64,000 nucleotides of DNA, from NCBI GenBank assembly GCA_018660835.1, contig JABJJN010000076.1, positions 124,001 to 188,000 on the forward strand, given 5' to 3'. Made by a program: the position numbers and the translations under genes. Origin of the DNA: Gemmatimonadota bacterium (GTDB lineage: Bacteria > Latescibacterota > UBA2968 > UBA8231). Under the pieces are notes generated by a model that did no database searches, was not told the origin of the DNA, and saw only the letters and a list, made by a program, of their open reading frames with translations. Shown piece after piece: positions 62,884 to 64,000 of the stretch (the first letter of the stretch is position 1; each line of letters starts with the position of its first letter).

Positions 62884-64000
62884 ATGAATGAAGCGACTGA
62901 GCAGACCGTAAGGGTGGCAGCGCAGAGCATCTACGATACAATCGTCGATGCGGTGGACGAAGACGACACCCATGCGAGGTGGCAGACCGCCGACTATCGA
63001 TCGGGCGAGATGAAGTATCAGCCGCAACTGCACACTGGCGTCGCCGGGATCGGTCTGTTCCTCGCCGACTATGGGCGGGTCCTGAAGGATGCACGGGCTC
63101 TGGAGCTTGCGGGCAAGGGTCTGGTTTGGGCTCAAGGTGCTGACAATGACGAATTCTGGACGAAGATCGACGACGGCAGTGCCTGGCGTGTCTCTTTGGC
63201 CTACGGCGTGGCAGGGGCGGGGCTCGCGTGGCTCCGCCTGGCGCAGGCGACGGACGATCCGCAGATCCTCCAGCGAGTGGTCGACTGTGCTGACTATTTG
63301 CTCACGGCAGATCCGGCAGCCAAACCTGGACTGATGATCGGAACCGCGGGCTGTGCAATCTTCCTGCTGCGTCTCTTCGAGCAAACGGGAGAGGCAGCGT
63401 ACCTGCAGCGAGCTCAGGAGTGGGGTCATCATATCCTGGATGATCATCTGGACAAGCATGACTACCTCGGCATGGGGCAAGGCCTCGCAGGGATCGGCCA
63501 TTTGGGCTTCATCCTCAAGGATGTCACGGGTGATGAAAACTGGGACGAACTCGTGCATCGCACGGCGACGAGATTGATTGAACATGCCGAGCCTGACCGC
63601 GGTCACCTCAATTGGCGTAAGACGCTCAGTGATTCGGAGATCAGCCGCTGCCACTGGTGTCACGGTGGCGCAGGGGTTGGGCAATTCTTCGCACGTGCCT
63701 ACGAGCACTCGTCGAAGGAGCAGTATCTGGAAATGGCGATCGCTGCTGGCGAAACGACCTATGCCTATGGTGACGACCGACAGAATCCCAGCCAGTGTCA
63801 TGGATTGGCGGGCAAGGCAGAGCTCTTTGTCGATCTTGCTCGCGTGACGGGTGAGTCAGTCTGGGATGTTCGTCTGGCTGAGTTTGTCGATCTCATTGCG
63901 ACGTATCGGCATGACACCGAGACCGGTGTGCAATGGCAGGCAGATGAGCCCGGACTCTATTCACCCGAACTGGTCTGCGGGTCCTCCGGTGTGGGACACT
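62884..64000 (+). CDS. LanC-like (lanthionine synthetase C family) protein, 3' end outside window
   Basis: 372 residues are visible, starting MNEATEQTVRVAAQSI after an AGAG ribosome site; the stop is beyond 64000. The alpha/alpha toroid of LanC is recognisable by GVAGIGLFLADYG, AYGVAGAGLAWLRLA, MGQGLAGIGHLGF, RCHWCHGGAGVGQFF (zinc C259) and QCHGLAGKAELF (C305/H306), the two zinc-ligand motifs of LanC cyclases and LANCL proteins. No lanthipeptide precursor or dehydratase gene is seen upstream. It may be a free-standing LANCL-type thiol-addition enzyme or belong to a cluster that continues downstream. Confidence 0.87.
   Translation, partial: MNEATEQTVRVAAQSIYDTIVDAVDEDDTHARWQTADYRSGEMKYQPQLHTGVAGIGLFLADYGRVLKDARALELAGKGLVWAQGADNDEFWTKIDDGSAWRVSLAYGVAGAGLAWLRLAQATDDPQILQRVVDCADYLLTADPAAKPGLMIGTAGCAIFLLRLFEQTGEAAYLQRAQEWGHHILDDHLDKHDYLGMGQGLAGIGHLGFILKDVTGDENWDELVHRTATRLIEHAEPDRGHLNWRKTLSDSEISRCHWCHGGAGVGQFFARAYEHSSKEQYLEMAIAAGETTYAYGDDRQNPSQCHGLAGKAELFVDLARVTGESVWDVRLAEFVDLIATYRHDTETGVQWQADEPGLYSPELVCGSSGVGH

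Overview
The window is a gene-dense, roughly 57% GC bacterial chromosome segment with short intergenic gaps and many stop/start overlaps. The gene content points to the FCB superphylum. Two secreted proteins end in a FlgD-like C-terminal domain carrying YPNPFNP. There are also two phytanoyl-CoA dioxygenase-like proteins, two GH29 fucosidases, a sulfatase, a CE15-like esterase, an RraA-like protein, SSS and MFS transporters and a DUF6785-type membrane protein. This fits uncultured Latescibacterota-like (WS3-type) polysaccharide degraders, but the phylum is an inference because the window has no rRNA or marker gene. No tRNA, rRNA, insertion sequence, prophage or CRISPR array was recognised.

Layout. 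1-6.9 kb (minus): a sugar/organic-acid operon (Gfo/Idh/MocA oxidoreductase, MFS transporter, secreted glycoside-hydrolase-like protein, PhyH-like dioxygenase, 2-hydroxyacid dehydrogenase cut by the window edge). 7.0-10.8 kb: a PIN/Phd toxin-antitoxin pair, a malate/lactate dehydrogenase, a secreted GH29 fucosidase and a HicAB pair. 11-22 kb: an SDR, a HEAT-repeat lipoprotein, an M19 dipeptidase, a large membrane protein, an SSS symporter, an MFS transporter, a lectin-like secreted protein, a desaturase and TrmO. 22-26.2 kb: a BI-1 protein, then a compact flagellar switch cluster of two small FliN-type proteins followed by a 924-residue FliM-FliN-FliG fusion, all joined by 8-base overlaps. 26.3-29.8 kb: a repeat lipoprotein, an epimerase, a phosphoesterase and an M42 peptidase.

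29.9-36.4 kb: a signalling locus. Two dyad sites lie upstream of a near-consensus sigma-54 promoter. It is followed by two tiny single-span membrane proteins, a 1377-residue propeller histidine kinase, a single-domain receiver and an NtrC-family sigma-54 activator. The arrangement suggests a self-regulated enhancer/promoter circuit.

37.4-44.1 kb: RraA-like protein, CE15-like esterase and sulfatase, then a secreted di-haem cytochrome and a secreted sugar-dehydrogenase-like propeller sharing the same C-terminal anchoring/sorting domain. 44.2-55.6 kb: a hybrid histidine kinase, then a minus-strand arabinose-type operon (IlvD/arabinonate-type dehydratase, FG-GAP propeller protein, a 49-residue Cys-containing basic peptide, GH51 arabinofuranosidase, a 608-residue putative helical-barrel protein) downstream of a receiver-HDOD protein. 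55.8-64 kb: MazG-like, VOC, GT-C membrane protein, HisI, a second PhyH-like/isochorismatase/GH29 operon with overlapping genes, a DUF1272 protein, an Asp-rich secreted repeat protein with a strong terminator, and a LanC-like protein running off the window end.

The most unusual features are the FliM-FliN-FliG fusion cluster and the sigma-54/micro-membrane-protein/giant-sensor locus.
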